The notes: generated by a model not told the origin, from the sequence alone. Positions 28,888 to 38,112 are shown, numbered from the stretch's first letter. The stretch is DNA of 64,000 nt from an uncultured Clostridia bacterium (GCA_944391625.1 CALXUG010000004.1:96279-160278); one strand, 5' to 3'. A program made the numbers and translations.

Positions 28888-29827
28888 TAAAAAGAATGAT
28901 TCTGATATGGAGTCTTGTTTGCAAAGCGCAGTAGCTTCTGACTGTCAGCTGCTGGAAGGCACCATAATCAAAGGATATAGTGGTTTTTATTATGTTTCTT
29001 GTGCAGGTGTGCTGTATGAATGCTCTCTGCGGGGAAAAAATAAGCAAAAAAAAGTCAAATTTTTGCCTGGTGATAAAGTACAATTCAGTGTCATTGGCGA
29101 TGGTGTGGGCGCGATAGAAACATTGCTTCCGCGTAAAAATCAGCTATTGCGCCCGCCTGTAGCCAATTTGGATCAATTGGTGATTTTGGCAGCTATGCGG
29201 GATCCGCTGCCGGATTTGCGGTTGATTGACCGTTTGACAGTGTTTGCACAATGGAATGAAATTGCACCGGTGATTTGCTTTAATAAATGGGATTTGGCGG
29301 ATTCTGCGGAACAGAAAAAGCTAGCAGAAATTTATGAACCTGCCGGATTTCCGGTTTTCTTTTGCAGCACAGTGACCGGGCAGGGGATTGCCGAGCTGAA
29401 AGCCGCATTACAGGGAAAATTTTCTGTGCTGGCAGGTAATTCGGGTGTAGGCAAATCCAGTATCATGAATGCTATTAGTGGTGAATGGCAGCTGGCTACC
29501 GGTGAAATCAGTGATAAACTGAAGCGGGGCCGTCATACCACCCGGCATGTAGAGCTGTTTCAGGCAGATGCCGATACCCTGATTGCAGATACACCGGGGT
29601 TTAGTTCTCTGCAGCTGCCGGAAGATATCAAACGGGAGGAACTGAGCCGTTTGTTTCCCGAGTTTTTGTCCAGGCTGAGTCATTGCCGATTTGCCACCTG
29701 TATGCACAGAAACGAACCGGACTGTGCAATCAAAGAAGCGTTGGCGCAGGGTGAAATTGCCCCAAGCCGTTATGAAAACTACCTTGCATTTTTAGAAGAA
29801 GTGATTCAACAAGAGAGGAGCTATTGA
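28880..29827 (+). CDS. rsgA: Ribosome small-subunit GTPase RsgA
   Basis: Helps mature the 30S subunit. 315 residues: an N-terminal OB fold, then a circularly permuted GTPase with the order NKWD (near 134), GNSGVGKSS (near 187) and DTPGFSSL, and a C-terminal Cys/His zinc knuckle (CRFATCMHRNEPDC). ATG 28880 overlaps the kinase stop and has GGAG upstream. prpC-prkC-rsgA-rpe is the standard Bacillota order. Confidence 0.95.
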   Translation: MIDKKNDSDMESCLQSAVASDCQLLEGTIIKGYSGFYYVSCAGVLYECSLRGKNKQKKVKFLPGDKVQFSVIGDGVGAIETLLPRKNQLLRPPVANLDQLVILAAMRDPLPDLRLIDRLTVFAQWNEIAPVICFNKWDLADSAEQKKLAEIYEPAGFPVFFCSTVTGQGIAELKAALQGKFSVLAGNSGVGKSSIMNAISGEWQLATGEISDKLKRGRHTTRHVELFQADADTLIADTPGFSSLQLPEDIKREELSRLFPEFLSRLSHCRFATCMHRNEPDCAIKEALAQGEIAPSRYENYLAFLEEVIQQERSY

Positions 29828-29828
29828 T

Positions 29829-30473
29829 ATGTTATATATTGCCCCATCCCTGCTGTCTGCTGATTTCAGCCGTTTGCAGGAGGAAGTACGGGATATTGAA
29901 CAAGGCGGTGCCGACTGGCTGCATCTGGATGTGATGGACGGCCACTTTGTTCCCAATATTACCTTTGGACCAGGTTTGATTCAAGCGCTGCGTCCTCATA
30001 GCAAGTTATTTTTTGATGTGCATTTGATGATTGAAAATCCGGATCAGTATATTACTGCCTTTGCTGACAGCGGCGCTGATATGATCGTAGTCCATGCGGA
30101 GGCTTGCACCCATTTGCATCGCACCATCCAATCCATTCATGCAACAGGTAAAAAAGCAGGTGTTGCGCTGAATCCGGTAACATCACTGAACGTGTTGGAG
30201 TATATTTTAAAAGATTTGGACATGGTTTTGCTGATGAGTGTCAATCCTGGTTTTGGCGGACAAAAATTCATTGATATCGTGCCAAAGCTGAAAGGATTGA
30301 CAGCAATGTGCGCAGAGCAGCATGTACAGCCATTGATTCAGGTAGATGGCGGCATTACTGCCCAAACTGCTCCTTTGATAACAGCGGCTGGGGCCAATGT
30401 GCTTGTGGCCGGATCTGCTGTATTTGGCAAGGCTGACCGCAAAGCTGCTATTGCTGCTTTGCGGAGTAAATAG
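29829..30473 (+). CDS. rpe: Ribulose-phosphate 3-epimerase
   Basis: Interconverts ribulose 5-phosphate and xylulose 5-phosphate in the pentose phosphate path. 214 residues, a TIM barrel with APSLLSADF, DVMDGHFVPN, DVHLMI, SVNPGFGGQ and VDGGI, which hold the metal ligands and catalytic Asp residues. It begins one base after rsgA. Confidence 0.96.
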   Translation: MLYIAPSLLSADFSRLQEEVRDIEQGGADWLHLDVMDGHFVPNITFGPGLIQALRPHSKLFFDVHLMIENPDQYITAFADSGADMIVVHAEACTHLHRTIQSIHATGKKAGVALNPVTSLNVLEYILKDLDMVLLMSVNPGFGGQKFIDIVPKLKGLTAMCAEQHVQPLIQVDGGITAQTAPLITAAGANVLVAGSAVFGKADRKAAIAALRSK

Positions 30474-30498
30474 AATTAAAATAGAATAATGGTATTTT

Positions 30499-30534
30499 AT
30501 GTTGGAGCTGTTTTGGTACGCTCCAACATTTTTT
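30499..30534 (+). terminator. Terminator of the prpC-prkC-rsgA-rpe operon
   Basis: ATGTTGGAGC (30499-30508) pairs with GCTCCAACAT (30520-30529), followed by TTTTTC. The first parS-carrying repeat starts five bases later. Confidence 0.93.
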
Positions 30535-30538
30535 CTAT

Positions 30539-30554
30539 TGTTTCACGTGGAATA
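30539..30554. other. Degenerate parS-like site, copy A
   Basis: TGTTTCACGTGGAATA, two mismatches to parS, 37 bp upstream of the perfect site. The same spacing is seen in copy B. Confidence 0.6.
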
Positions 30555-30575
30555 ATTTTGTTTGGTTAATAACTA

Positions 30576-30591
30576 TGTTTCACGTGAAACA
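30576..30591. other. parS site (ParB/Spo0J binding), copy A
   Basis: TGTTTCACGTGAAACA is the perfect 16-bp palindrome bound by ParB/Spo0J across bacteria. It loads ParB and condensin for chromosome segregation. It lies at the head of the repeat, directly after the rpe terminator. Confidence 0.9.
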
Positions 30592-31155
30592 ATTTTGTTT
30601 GTAATGCTCCATCGTCGGGAGACTGTTTGTTGCCTGCCCTCCTACCCGACCAGAAAGGTGTCGGGCACCGGACAGTTTTACCGCAGTTCCCCTTAGTCGG
30701 ACTACGTCAGCCACGGTTGGAACAGCTGGCCAAACTGTTCGCTTCAATGTCGACAACGGCAACAAAACATCTCCCTAGGTTGCGCACAGAAGGCTGGCCT
30801 ATCCTTTGCAAAAATTCCGAATTGGGATGGTCAGCAACGCAGATTGTTTTATCCGAGCTGGACGCAGTTCGTGGCGAGGAAAACAATCAAGTTGATGTCC
30901 AGCACCACTGAGGGATGGGCAAAGATAGGACAGCCGACCGGCATAATCGTTAGCATGGGCAAAATACAGACCAACTGCACACTCCTTGAACGAAGAATCG
31001 GCAAAGATAGGACAAGCCGACCATGTAATCTTTCGCACGGAACAATGGAAATCTATTTTTAGATGACCGCAAAATTAAAAAAATGTTTTTTTCTTACAAA
31101 TAGTGTGTTATAATAAATACGAATTTGAAAAAAAGTTTTTAATAAGGAGGATGTG

Positions 31156-31767
31156 ATGGCAAAAAAATCTTATTCGGTGGAAGAACGGCAGCAAATCAGA
31201 CAGGCGTTGCTGGAAACCGGCCATCAGCTATTTTCACAGCAGGGCTGCAGACACACCACCTTGCCGCAGATTTATGAGCAGGTAGGAATCTCAAAAACGT
31301 TTTTTTACAGCTTCTTTTCCTCTAAAGAAGAATTTATAGAGCAGGTGCTGTATTATCAGCAGCCGAAGCTGCTTGCTTATGCTGGTGCTTTAATGGAAAA
31401 TCCCAAACTTACCTGGCGAGAAGCTGTTACAAAATTTTTGCAGGACAGTTGTTATGGGCATCATCATGCCATTATGATCATGTCCATTGAGGAAGAACAG
31501 GATGTATATCGGACTTTTGATCAGGAGCGGTTTCAGCAATTTCAAAAACGGCAGGTAGATTTTTTCAGCCAGTTGTTATGTATTTTGGGAATGCCGTCAG
31601 GTACAGTGAACCCGCGATTTTTTGGAAATTTGGTATTATCGTTGATTATGGTGCGAAAAGCCATTCCGGAAACCATGCCCTTTTTATTTTCGGAAGTCGC
31701 CGATGAAGTTGCTGCCTTTCAAATAAATGCGGTTGTGGATTATATGGAGAAAATAAAAGAAAATTAA
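31156..31767 (+). CDS. TetR-family transcriptional regulator
   Basis: 203 residues. The N-terminal helix-turn-helix is clear (ALLETGHQLFSQQGCRHTT, then QVGISKTFFYSFFSSKEEF). The ligand domain is not recognisable. ATG 31156 lies five bases after AAGGAGG. No operator-like palindrome is obvious in the short gap upstream, which is occupied by the repeat. The target is unknown. Confidence 0.88.
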   Translation: MAKKSYSVEERQQIRQALLETGHQLFSQQGCRHTTLPQIYEQVGISKTFFYSFFSSKEEFIEQVLYYQQPKLLAYAGALMENPKLTWREAVTKFLQDSCYGHHHAIMIMSIEEEQDVYRTFDQERFQQFQKRQVDFFSQLLCILGMPSGTVNPRFFGNLVLSLIMVRKAIPETMPFLFSEVADEVAAFQINAVVDYMEKIKEN

Positions 31768-31819
31768 GCAATGGGAAGCCAATGGTAAAAAATATTCTGT
31801 ATGAGAAAGAGGGATTTTT

Positions 31820-31948
31820 ATGAAATCGGTTCAAAGGCTCAAATCTTTTCAAATAGCGGTGCCTGCTGCATCTGGTGTATTTGCTATGGTGAGAAACCGG
31901 TGTTATCAAAAACGATATATGTTGTCTTTCTTTGGCGTGCCTTGCTGA
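31820..31948 (+). CDS. Possible 42-residue peptide
   Basis: A short frame with a basic N terminus, preceded by AGAGGGA at a good distance. No family recognised. It lies alone in the gap between the TetR gene and the immunity-type gene and may be chance. Confidence 0.25.
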   Translation: MKSVQRLKSFQIAVPAASGVFAMVRNRCYQKRYMLSFFGVPC

Positions 31949-32044
31949 ATGCTGTCTTAACAGGATTTTAGTAAGGCTATTTTGTTGCAGAAAATTTTCT
32001 GCCAAATTGGATGATGATAGATGGTTATGTGAGGAGAAGTGACT

Positions 32045-34006
32045 ATGGACTTTTTTCATAAGTTTGAGAGGCATCCGTTGGTAGAGTATTCCGGCACGGA
32101 ATTATTGGAGCAGCTGGATGTATGGCATGATCAAAATGAATATGAAAAAATTATAGAAACCCTGGAGGCCATTCCGGCAGAGGACAGAGGCTACCAGCTT
32201 ACTGGTTTGTTGGCACGGGCGTACAGTAATGCAGCCAATGGAAATGCTCGTCCAGAATATCAGCAGCGGGCATTGGAGCTTTTGCAGAGCGAAGTAGATG
32301 AAGGTGACCCCAATTGGCAGTTTAGAATGGGTTTTGCCTTGTATTGGTTGAATCGAGAAGCCGAAGCCATTCCGCATTTGGCTCGTATCTTTGCGCTGAT
32401 TCCGCAAGAACCGGACAGTTTGATGTATTGGGACGATGCCCGCCAATTGCTGGAGGAATGCCGCCGCATTGCTGGTATGCAGCAGGAAGATGGCAGTCTG
32501 CAATATGTAGAAGTTTATAATGAAGAAGAATTTGCAGCAGTGGAGAACCATATTACCACATGGTTCGGCGCTTATGAATATGTGATGCATGAATTGGTAT
32601 CGCCGGATATTCATGTAGATATTTGTGTTGTAAAACCAACTCCGGAGCGCAATTATTATACGCTGGTAACCATGGGGATGGGCGCTCATAAGATGGACGT
32701 ACCGGAAGGGTTGGCAGAATATCAGCCGGAGCGCGCTGAACTGGCTATTTGTTTGCCGCCGGACTGGAATCTCAACAGCGGCGACGAATGCGATTACTGG
32801 CCGGTCCGCTGGTTAAAAATGCTGGCCAGACTGCCAATTGAAGAAAAATCCTGGCTGGGCTGGGGCCATACCATTCCCAATCCCGGAGAGGGGCCTTTTG
32901 CTGAAAATACCGATTTTTCCGGTATGATTCTGCTGGCGCCGTATTTGTTTGCGCAAGAAGCCAATGTGTGCGTACTGCCTGATGGCTGTGAGGTAAATTT
33001 TTATTTGATGGTGCCGTTGTATCGGGAAGAAATGGATTATAAGCTGCAATATGATGCCGATACCTTGCTGGAGTTATTTGCCAATGGAAAAGAACCCATT
33101 CCGTTATTGCCCTTGGATCTTGACCGCAAAAATGTATGTCTGGAAAATCGGAAGCACTTTTTTATCCAGCCGGAGGCCATTGCGGAGCTATTGACCGATT
33201 GGGACGGTGTGCAGGGTTGTCTGGCAACAGACCGCATTATGGTAGATGGCTGCGCTGTTGGCTATTGTTATCGGGAGCAGCCGGCAGAGCAGCATCAGGA
33301 GTGGGACAGCGGCTGGCGGTTTACTGCCGGTGATGAAAGCGATGGGTATATGGAAGATGCCCGTCATTCCGGTATTTATGAGTTGAACACCATCTGCAAC
33401 TACGATAGCGATATTCTGCCATTGCTGTCCGCGCCTTATGGTTCTTCTTTTGCGCGGGATGAGCAGGGAAAGTTTCAACCCTTGGAGGAGCAATTTCTGC
33501 AGGATCTGATGGATGATGGAGATGTGCATCTGGAATGTTTACAGGAAAAACAACTCCCTGTGGAGGAACTTGCCGCCTATAATCATCTGGCAATTTATTT
33601 GCGCTGGGCTATGGAACAGAATTTGATGCAGCTATGGTTTATGGAAGCCTATGGTTCTGTTGTAACAGCGGTGCTGCAAAAAAACAATGATATGGATTTG
33701 CGCGTATTTATACGTGATGAGCTGAAAGGGGAATTGCTGCGGATTTATTTTAATCAGCAGGGAGAGGCATTTTCCTGGTACTATTATGATGGTGAGAACG
33801 AAAGCAATCCCTATTATCCTGCCGATATTGACCGGTATGCATTGGCCTATTTTGGGGAAGAAGCTTATTACAGCCAAGAATTTCAGGATGAGGCTTATTT
33901 ATTTGTGCCTTATACAGAAGCCTATTATCAGGCGATGAAACAATATCTGGATGCAAGATACCAGGAATGGCAAACACTTTGTGAAGATTTTAATCCGGTG
34001 AATTAA
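32045..34006 (+). CDS. Multi-domain immunity-type protein (TPR-like, SUFU, DUF2185)
   Basis: 653 residues, probably cytosolic, strongly acidic. Order: a TPR-like helical part (about 35-145), a SUFU domain (about 155-345; landmark GHTIPNPGEGPFAENTDFSG), a DUF2185 domain (about 375-470; DGCAVGYCYRE, DSGWRFTAGDESDGYM, NYDSDILPLL) and an unassigned C-terminal part (about 505-653) rich in Trp and Tyr. SUFU and DUF2185 are both known from immunity proteins of polymorphic toxin systems, so a protective role is inferred. No toxin gene is next to it. ATG 32045 is preferred, eight bases after GAGGAG. Confidence 0.82.
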   Translation: MDFFHKFERHPLVEYSGTELLEQLDVWHDQNEYEKIIETLEAIPAEDRGYQLTGLLARAYSNAANGNARPEYQQRALELLQSEVDEGDPNWQFRMGFALYWLNREAEAIPHLARIFALIPQEPDSLMYWDDARQLLEECRRIAGMQQEDGSLQYVEVYNEEEFAAVENHITTWFGAYEYVMHELVSPDIHVDICVVKPTPERNYYTLVTMGMGAHKMDVPEGLAEYQPERAELAICLPPDWNLNSGDECDYWPVRWLKMLARLPIEEKSWLGWGHTIPNPGEGPFAENTDFSGMILLAPYLFAQEANVCVLPDGCEVNFYLMVPLYREEMDYKLQYDADTLLELFANGKEPIPLLPLDLDRKNVCLENRKHFFIQPEAIAELLTDWDGVQGCLATDRIMVDGCAVGYCYREQPAEQHQEWDSGWRFTAGDESDGYMEDARHSGIYELNTICNYDSDILPLLSAPYGSSFARDEQGKFQPLEEQFLQDLMDDGDVHLECLQEKQLPVEELAAYNHLAIYLRWAMEQNLMQLWFMEAYGSVVTAVLQKNNDMDLRVFIRDELKGELLRIYFNQQGEAFSWYYYDGENESNPYYPADIDRYALAYFGEEAYYSQEFQDEAYLFVPYTEAYYQAMKQYLDARYQEWQTLCEDFNPVN

Positions 34007-34024
34007 CAGCAAAGGAGAATGGTT

Positions 34025-35638
34025 ATGTGGCAGAATAAAAAAGAAACGTTATTGCGGGTAGAGGATATAGAGACGTTGGAATCTTATATTGATGAGTTTG
34101 ACGGATATTTTGGTAAAATGGCTGCCTACTTGGATGAATTTGTTGCCAATGGGATAGCGCAGCAAAGTTTTACCGAAGAAGAAGTCCGTGCCGATTTGGA
34201 AATTGCGCTATGGTACTCTTATGCCTGGAACAACATTGATACTTACGAGAGTTACTATTCTACTGTGCAATGGATGCCTGATTCGGAGTGCCATGCGCAA
34301 GGGTGCGGCATGTGGTATTATCGATATGCCTGCGCATTGCTGTATTGCGGTAAATTAGAGATGGCATTGGAATATGCTGAACGAGGGGTAAAAGAGGAGC
34401 CGGACTATCCCTGGGGCTGGCTGACAGTGGCAAAATTGCGCAGTCATTTTGGCGATGAACAAGGTGCTTTGGAAGCGGTGGACTGTGGTTTGGCATTGGT
34501 TCCCGGCGATTATGAATTTACTGTGCTGCAGCAGGAAATTATCATGGGATATTCACTGGAACAGATGGAATATCATTATATTCATGAAGAAAATGATATT
34601 GCGCTGCAGGAGGGCCAATTAGCAGAGGACGAGGGAACCAGGGATAAGAAGCAGTCCATTGCTGGAATTGTTTGCAATCAACAGGCTTTGGCAGAATTGC
34701 AGGAGCTTCTGCATATCAGCGAGTGGGAGGCCGATGCACCTTATTGTGCAGGGATGATGTTGTTTCAGGGAGAGCGGATTCGGATTCTGTTTTGTATGAA
34801 TGAAGCTGCTGTTTCCAAATTGCAGGTGGAATGGATGCAGGAGAAGCTGCGCGAGATTGGGCAGGAAGTACCGGCGCTACAGCTGCGGCTCCGGGAAGAC
34901 GGCTATGGTGAGTGTCGGCTGGAACTGTTGATGGTAAACAGAAATCAGACAGTGGATCTGGTTTTTTATAATCCGGAAACGGAACAGAGCTTTACACTGC
35001 GGCAGAGAGAGCAAACCGATGCAGACATGGAAGAAGCCAATGGATTTGACTTTCCCCAGTTGATGAAATTGTATCAAAAAAGAGAAGATGGCTTGTACTA
35101 TGCGGAATGCTGGTACGATGAAGGGGTTATGACAGAACATACCGGCATGGTTGGACAAACGGGAGAGGTGCGCAAGCTGCCTTGCAGTTCGCCGGAAGAA
35201 TATCAGGACATGGCGGCGCAGTTTTATGATGCCTACAGCGCTATGGGCTATGAATTTTGGCAAAGCGAAACTGCTGATTGGATTGTAGCCCAATTTCCGG
35301 TTCAGCTGCAATTGGAACCAGACGGCACGCCAGCGGCAGATGATGCTTTGCGCACATTGCAGCAGGAGGCCGGCAGTGCTTTAAACGAAAGTCTGGGCTG
35401 GAACGGCGCAGGTCATGTGGATGGCTGGGAAGTGGGAAGTTTGCTCCATGACAGTGAACGATATGTACTGAATCTTTATTGTCTGACGGTGGATGCAGAT
35501 TTGGCGCTGGGTATCATGCTGCAGGCTCTGGAGGCAAGGGTGGATTGTTCCCATTTAAAATTGGCTGTGATGAAAGCTGATGAGGACAGTTATCAGCTGG
35601 CGTATTCTGCCGATTTCAGTGAGGACTTTTCGCTGTAA
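34025..35638 (+). CDS. TPR-containing protein of unknown function
   Basis: 537 acidic residues. The first 190 hold TPR-like helices (YRYACALLYCGKLEMALEYA and KLRSHFGDEQGALEAVDCGL are one repeat pair). The rest contains alternating strands and helices with no domain I can name. It starts 18 bp after the SUFU protein, with AAGGAG upstream, and both have TPR-like N termini and similar composition. They are probably co-expressed and act together. Confidence 0.75.
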   Translation: MWQNKKETLLRVEDIETLESYIDEFDGYFGKMAAYLDEFVANGIAQQSFTEEEVRADLEIALWYSYAWNNIDTYESYYSTVQWMPDSECHAQGCGMWYYRYACALLYCGKLEMALEYAERGVKEEPDYPWGWLTVAKLRSHFGDEQGALEAVDCGLALVPGDYEFTVLQQEIIMGYSLEQMEYHYIHEENDIALQEGQLAEDEGTRDKKQSIAGIVCNQQALAELQELLHISEWEADAPYCAGMMLFQGERIRILFCMNEAAVSKLQVEWMQEKLREIGQEVPALQLRLREDGYGECRLELLMVNRNQTVDLVFYNPETEQSFTLRQREQTDADMEEANGFDFPQLMKLYQKREDGLYYAECWYDEGVMTEHTGMVGQTGEVRKLPCSSPEEYQDMAAQFYDAYSAMGYEFWQSETADWIVAQFPVQLQLEPDGTPAADDALRTLQQEAGSALNESLGWNGAGHVDGWEVGSLLHDSERYVLNLYCLTVDADLALGIMLQALEARVDCSHLKLAVMKADEDSYQLAYSADFSEDFSL

Positions 35639-35720
35639 TCTATCAAAATGATCGGGATTGATACGGTGCCGGCAGAGGCTGTTCGGCACTTAACCAAGTC
35701 GTTGATGGTGTAGAGAAAGT

Positions 35721-35872
35721 GCAATCTATCGGACAATATCTGTTGCAGCGTCCACACGCTGCTCTGAATGGATATTTCTTAGCCTGTCCATCTTTGTCAG
35801 ACTGTGTTTGCCATGATTTGGACAGTCGGCAGGAATCTCCATTCAGAGGTGGACTTTCTGCAAAGAGATTGC
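35721..35872. repeat. Long imperfect hairpin related to the parS repeat
   Basis: A roughly 150-base inverted repeat in the 430-bp gap 35639-36068. Nested pairs: GCAATCT/AGATTGC, GTCCAC/GTGGAC, CTGAATGGATATTTC/GGAATCTCCATTCAG and AGCCTGTCC/GGACAGTCGGC. The inner 50 bases (35781-35830), read on the minus strand, resemble the variable hairpin at 42001-42046 of repeat copy B. No gene is seen in the gap. Confidence 0.7.
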
Positions 35873-36068
35873 CCTCTTGAAGGTTAAGGAAAAACGTTAT
35901 GATACAGTGAAGTAAACATATTATTTAGGATAACCGTATCTTTTTCCTATAGTCAATTTACACTATCCAAGCCATTTTGCTGACTGGACAAATCCTGCCG
36001 GGTAGATTATAATAGCAGTTCTAAACCGATTGGCAGCAAGAATAAAAAGGATGAAAATGAGGTGCAGT

Positions 36069-36686
36069 ATGGCAAAAAAATATTATGCCGTAAAAGCAGG
36101 GCGGCAAACGGGGTTATTTACCAGCTGGGATGATTGTAAGGCGCAGGTGCAGGGTTTTTCCGGCGCAATTTATAAAAGCTTTCCTTCTTTGGCGGAGGCG
36201 CAGCAATATTTATGGGGCGAGCCTTCGGCAGCCGTTCAGTCCGCAGCCGTGACACAAACTGCCGGACAGGATATGGTTGCTTATGTAGATGGCAGCTTTC
36301 ATCTGGCAAAAAGGATGTTTGCCTATGGCGCTGTTATTTTTTATCAGGGCGAGGAATATCACTTTAAAGGCAGTGATAATGATGCAGAGCTGGTAGAAAT
36401 GCGCAATGTGGCAGGGGAAATACAAGGCGCTGAGCGGGCAATGGCTTTTGCTTTAGAGCAAGGCGCTGCGGTTCTGCATATTTATCATGATTATGAAGGC
36501 ATTGCCCGCTGGTGTACCGGTGAGTGGCAGGCCAAAAAACCGGGAACGCAGCGGTATCGGCAATATTATCAGCAGGCATGTCAAAAAGGGCTGACCGTCC
36601 ATTTTCACAAAGTAAAGGGCCATTCCGGCGATACCTATAATGAATTGGCTGATCAGTTGGCCAAATCTGCTCTGGGGATAAAATAG
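36069..36686 (+). CDS. rnhA: Ribonuclease HI with N-terminal viroplasmin-like domain
   Basis: Cuts RNA in RNA-DNA hybrids. 205 residues: N-terminal caulimovirus/viroplasmin-type domain (about 1-50; YYAVKAGRQTGLF, then FPSLAEAQQYL) that binds hybrids, and a RNase H domain with acidic residues in YVDGSF, GEIQGAERAM, HDYEGIARW and ELADQLAKSA. KGHSGDTYNELAD marks the late catalytic loop. ATG 36069 has GAGGTG upstream. Confidence 0.92.
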   Translation: MAKKYYAVKAGRQTGLFTSWDDCKAQVQGFSGAIYKSFPSLAEAQQYLWGEPSAAVQSAAVTQTAGQDMVAYVDGSFHLAKRMFAYGAVIFYQGEEYHFKGSDNDAELVEMRNVAGEIQGAERAMAFALEQGAAVLHIYHDYEGIARWCTGEWQAKKPGTQRYRQYYQQACQKGLTVHFHKVKGHSGDTYNELADQLAKSALGIK

Positions 36687-36715
36687 TTGACAATGGGGGA
36701 AATTATTTCTATAAT
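36687..36715 (+). promoter_or_regulatory. Consensus sigma-A promoter (upstream of carA, distal)
   Basis: TTGACA (36687-36692), 17 bp, TATAAT (36710-36715): a perfect match to consensus, right after the rnhA stop. It could drive carAB from further upstream or a short RNA. Confidence 0.75.
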
Positions 36716-36779
36716 TATACATTGTAAGGAATAAATATTTATGTATACAGGATAATTGTTAAGACAAAGATATTTTTAG

Positions 36780-36808
36780 TAGACATTTTCTGTAGAGATT
36801 GCTATAAT
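36780..36808 (+). promoter_or_regulatory. Promoter of carAB (proximal)
   Basis: TAGACA (36780-36785), 17 bp, TATAAT (36803-36808), about 25 bp before the PyrR-type leader. Confidence 0.7.
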
Positions 36809-36832
36809 ATGAACAATGCAAATTGAATACAG

Positions 36833-36972
36833 GACCTTTAAATTTAGTCCCGTGAGACTAAGAAGGGAATAGCGCATAGCATTTTGGGGCAGCTGAGGCT
36901 GTTTGAAATGCCGGAGTATGTCTATTACTATGTCTGTTTATCTGCTTAACGGGATAAATGGACATTTTTTTT
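36833..36972 (+). promoter_or_regulatory. PyrR-type attenuator ahead of carAB
   Basis: The block around 36834-36866 (CCTTTAAATTTAGTCC, GTGAGACTAAGAAGGG) fits the PyrR-binding loop of pyr leaders. A terminator follows: TGTCTGTTTATC (36931-36942) pairs with GATAAATGGACA (36953-36964), then eight T. UMP-bound PyrR would favour termination, so carAB expression falls when pyrimidines are plentiful. Confidence 0.78.
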
Positions 36973-37016
36973 ACAGGTCTGCAATTATTTCAGAAACAGA
37001 AAGGGAAGGAATACGT

Positions 37017-38111
37017 ATGAGCGAACAGAAAGCTTATCTGCTGCTGGCTAATGGGCAGGTTTTTGAAGGTAAGAGCTTTGGCGTAACAGGTACAACCATT
37101 GGAGAAGTTGTATTTGCTACAGGAATGACAGGATATCAGGAGACACTGACAGATCCCAGCTATTATGGACAAATTGCCGTTCAAACATTCCCTTTAAACG
37201 GTAACTATGGAACCAACAGCAGTGATTATGAATCTCCAAAATGCTGGCTGAAAGGCTACATTGTGCGGGAATGGTGCGAAGTGCCGTCTAATTTCCGCTG
37301 TGAGGGCACCATTGATGCTTTTTTGAAGGCAAATGGAGTTATCGGATTGTATGGCATTGACACCCGCCAACTGACAAGAGTGATTCGGGAATCGGGCGTT
37401 ATGAACGGCATGATTACAACAGAAGATGTATTTGCCAAAAAAGAAGAATTACTGATGCAGATTCAGGCATATGAAATAAAAGATGCAGTGAAAACAGTCA
37501 GCACAAAAGAAAAACAGATATATACCGTAGAAGAACCGAAGCATCATGTTGTGATGATGGACTTTGGATATAAAAGACATATTCTGCAGCATCTGAAAAA
37601 TCGAAACTGCAATGTGACTGTGGTTCCGTATAATACCACTGCGGAAGAAATTTTGGCTTTGCGTCCAGACGGCGTGATGCTGACCAACGGACCGGGTAAT
37701 CCGGCAGAAAATACCGAAGTGATTCAGACATTGCAGCAGCTGATTGCGCAGAAAATTCCAATGTTCGGAATTTGTTTGGGCCATCAGTTGACAGCGCTGG
37801 CCAATGGCGGCGAAACGGTAAAATTGAAATATGGCCATCGCGGCGGCAATCAGCCGGTAAAGGAACTGAAAACCGGCAGAGTTTATGTAACCAGCCAGAA
37901 TCACGGCTATGCTGTGGTTGGTGACAGCATTGATCCAAACATTGGAACAATGAGCCATTGGAATGTCAATGATAAAACCTGCGAAGGGGTAGAATACAAA
38001 AATGCACCGGTATTTACCGTGCAGTTCCATCCGGAAGCCTGCGGCGGTCCCAGAGATACCAGCTATTTGTTTGATCGGTTTATGGATTTGATGGATAAGG
38101 AGGGCAAATAA
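37017..38111 (+). CDS. carA: Carbamoyl-phosphate synthase small subunit
   Basis: Glutamine amidotransferase that supplies ammonia to CarB. 364 residues: the N-terminal CPSase domain, then a class I GATase with the nucleophile in FGICLGHQL and the His/Glu of FHPEACGGP. ATG 37017 follows GGGAAGGA; the frame extends upstream through the attenuator but without a ribosome site. One base separates it from carB. The leader suggests pyrimidine control. Confidence 0.96.
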   Translation: MSEQKAYLLLANGQVFEGKSFGVTGTTIGEVVFATGMTGYQETLTDPSYYGQIAVQTFPLNGNYGTNSSDYESPKCWLKGYIVREWCEVPSNFRCEGTIDAFLKANGVIGLYGIDTRQLTRVIRESGVMNGMITTEDVFAKKEELLMQIQAYEIKDAVKTVSTKEKQIYTVEEPKHHVVMMDFGYKRHILQHLKNRNCNVTVVPYNTTAEEILALRPDGVMLTNGPGNPAENTEVIQTLQQLIAQKIPMFGICLGHQLTALANGGETVKLKYGHRGGNQPVKELKTGRVYVTSQNHGYAVVGDSIDPNIGTMSHWNVNDKTCEGVEYKNAPVFTVQFHPEACGGPRDTSYLFDRFMDLMDKEGK

Positions 38112-38112
38112 A

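Larger units (their letters stand above)
30539..31058 (+). repeat. parS-carrying structured repeat, copy A
   Basis: About 520 bp of non-coding DNA that matches 41666-42216 in the same orientation. Long near-identical blocks (GTTTGTTGCCTGCCCT, GGCAACAAAACATCTCCC, GGCTGGCCTATCCTTTGC, CGGCATAATCGTTAGCATGG) alternate with blocks of different sequence. Pairing: an 18-bp stem 30617-30634/30758-30775, inner hairpins CCCGAC/GTCGGG and GGACAGTTT (30670-30678)/AAACTGTTC (30732-30740), and a second domain closed by GGCTGGCCTATCCTTTGC and GGCAAAGATAGGACAGCC. Short frames inside are not gene-like. Confidence 0.9.

Noticed and set aside
30580..31062. Several short open frames on both strands inside repeat copy A
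   Set aside because: They lie in a structured repeat, lack ribosome sites, and the corresponding frames in copy B are interrupted or shifted; the DNA pattern fits structure, not protein.
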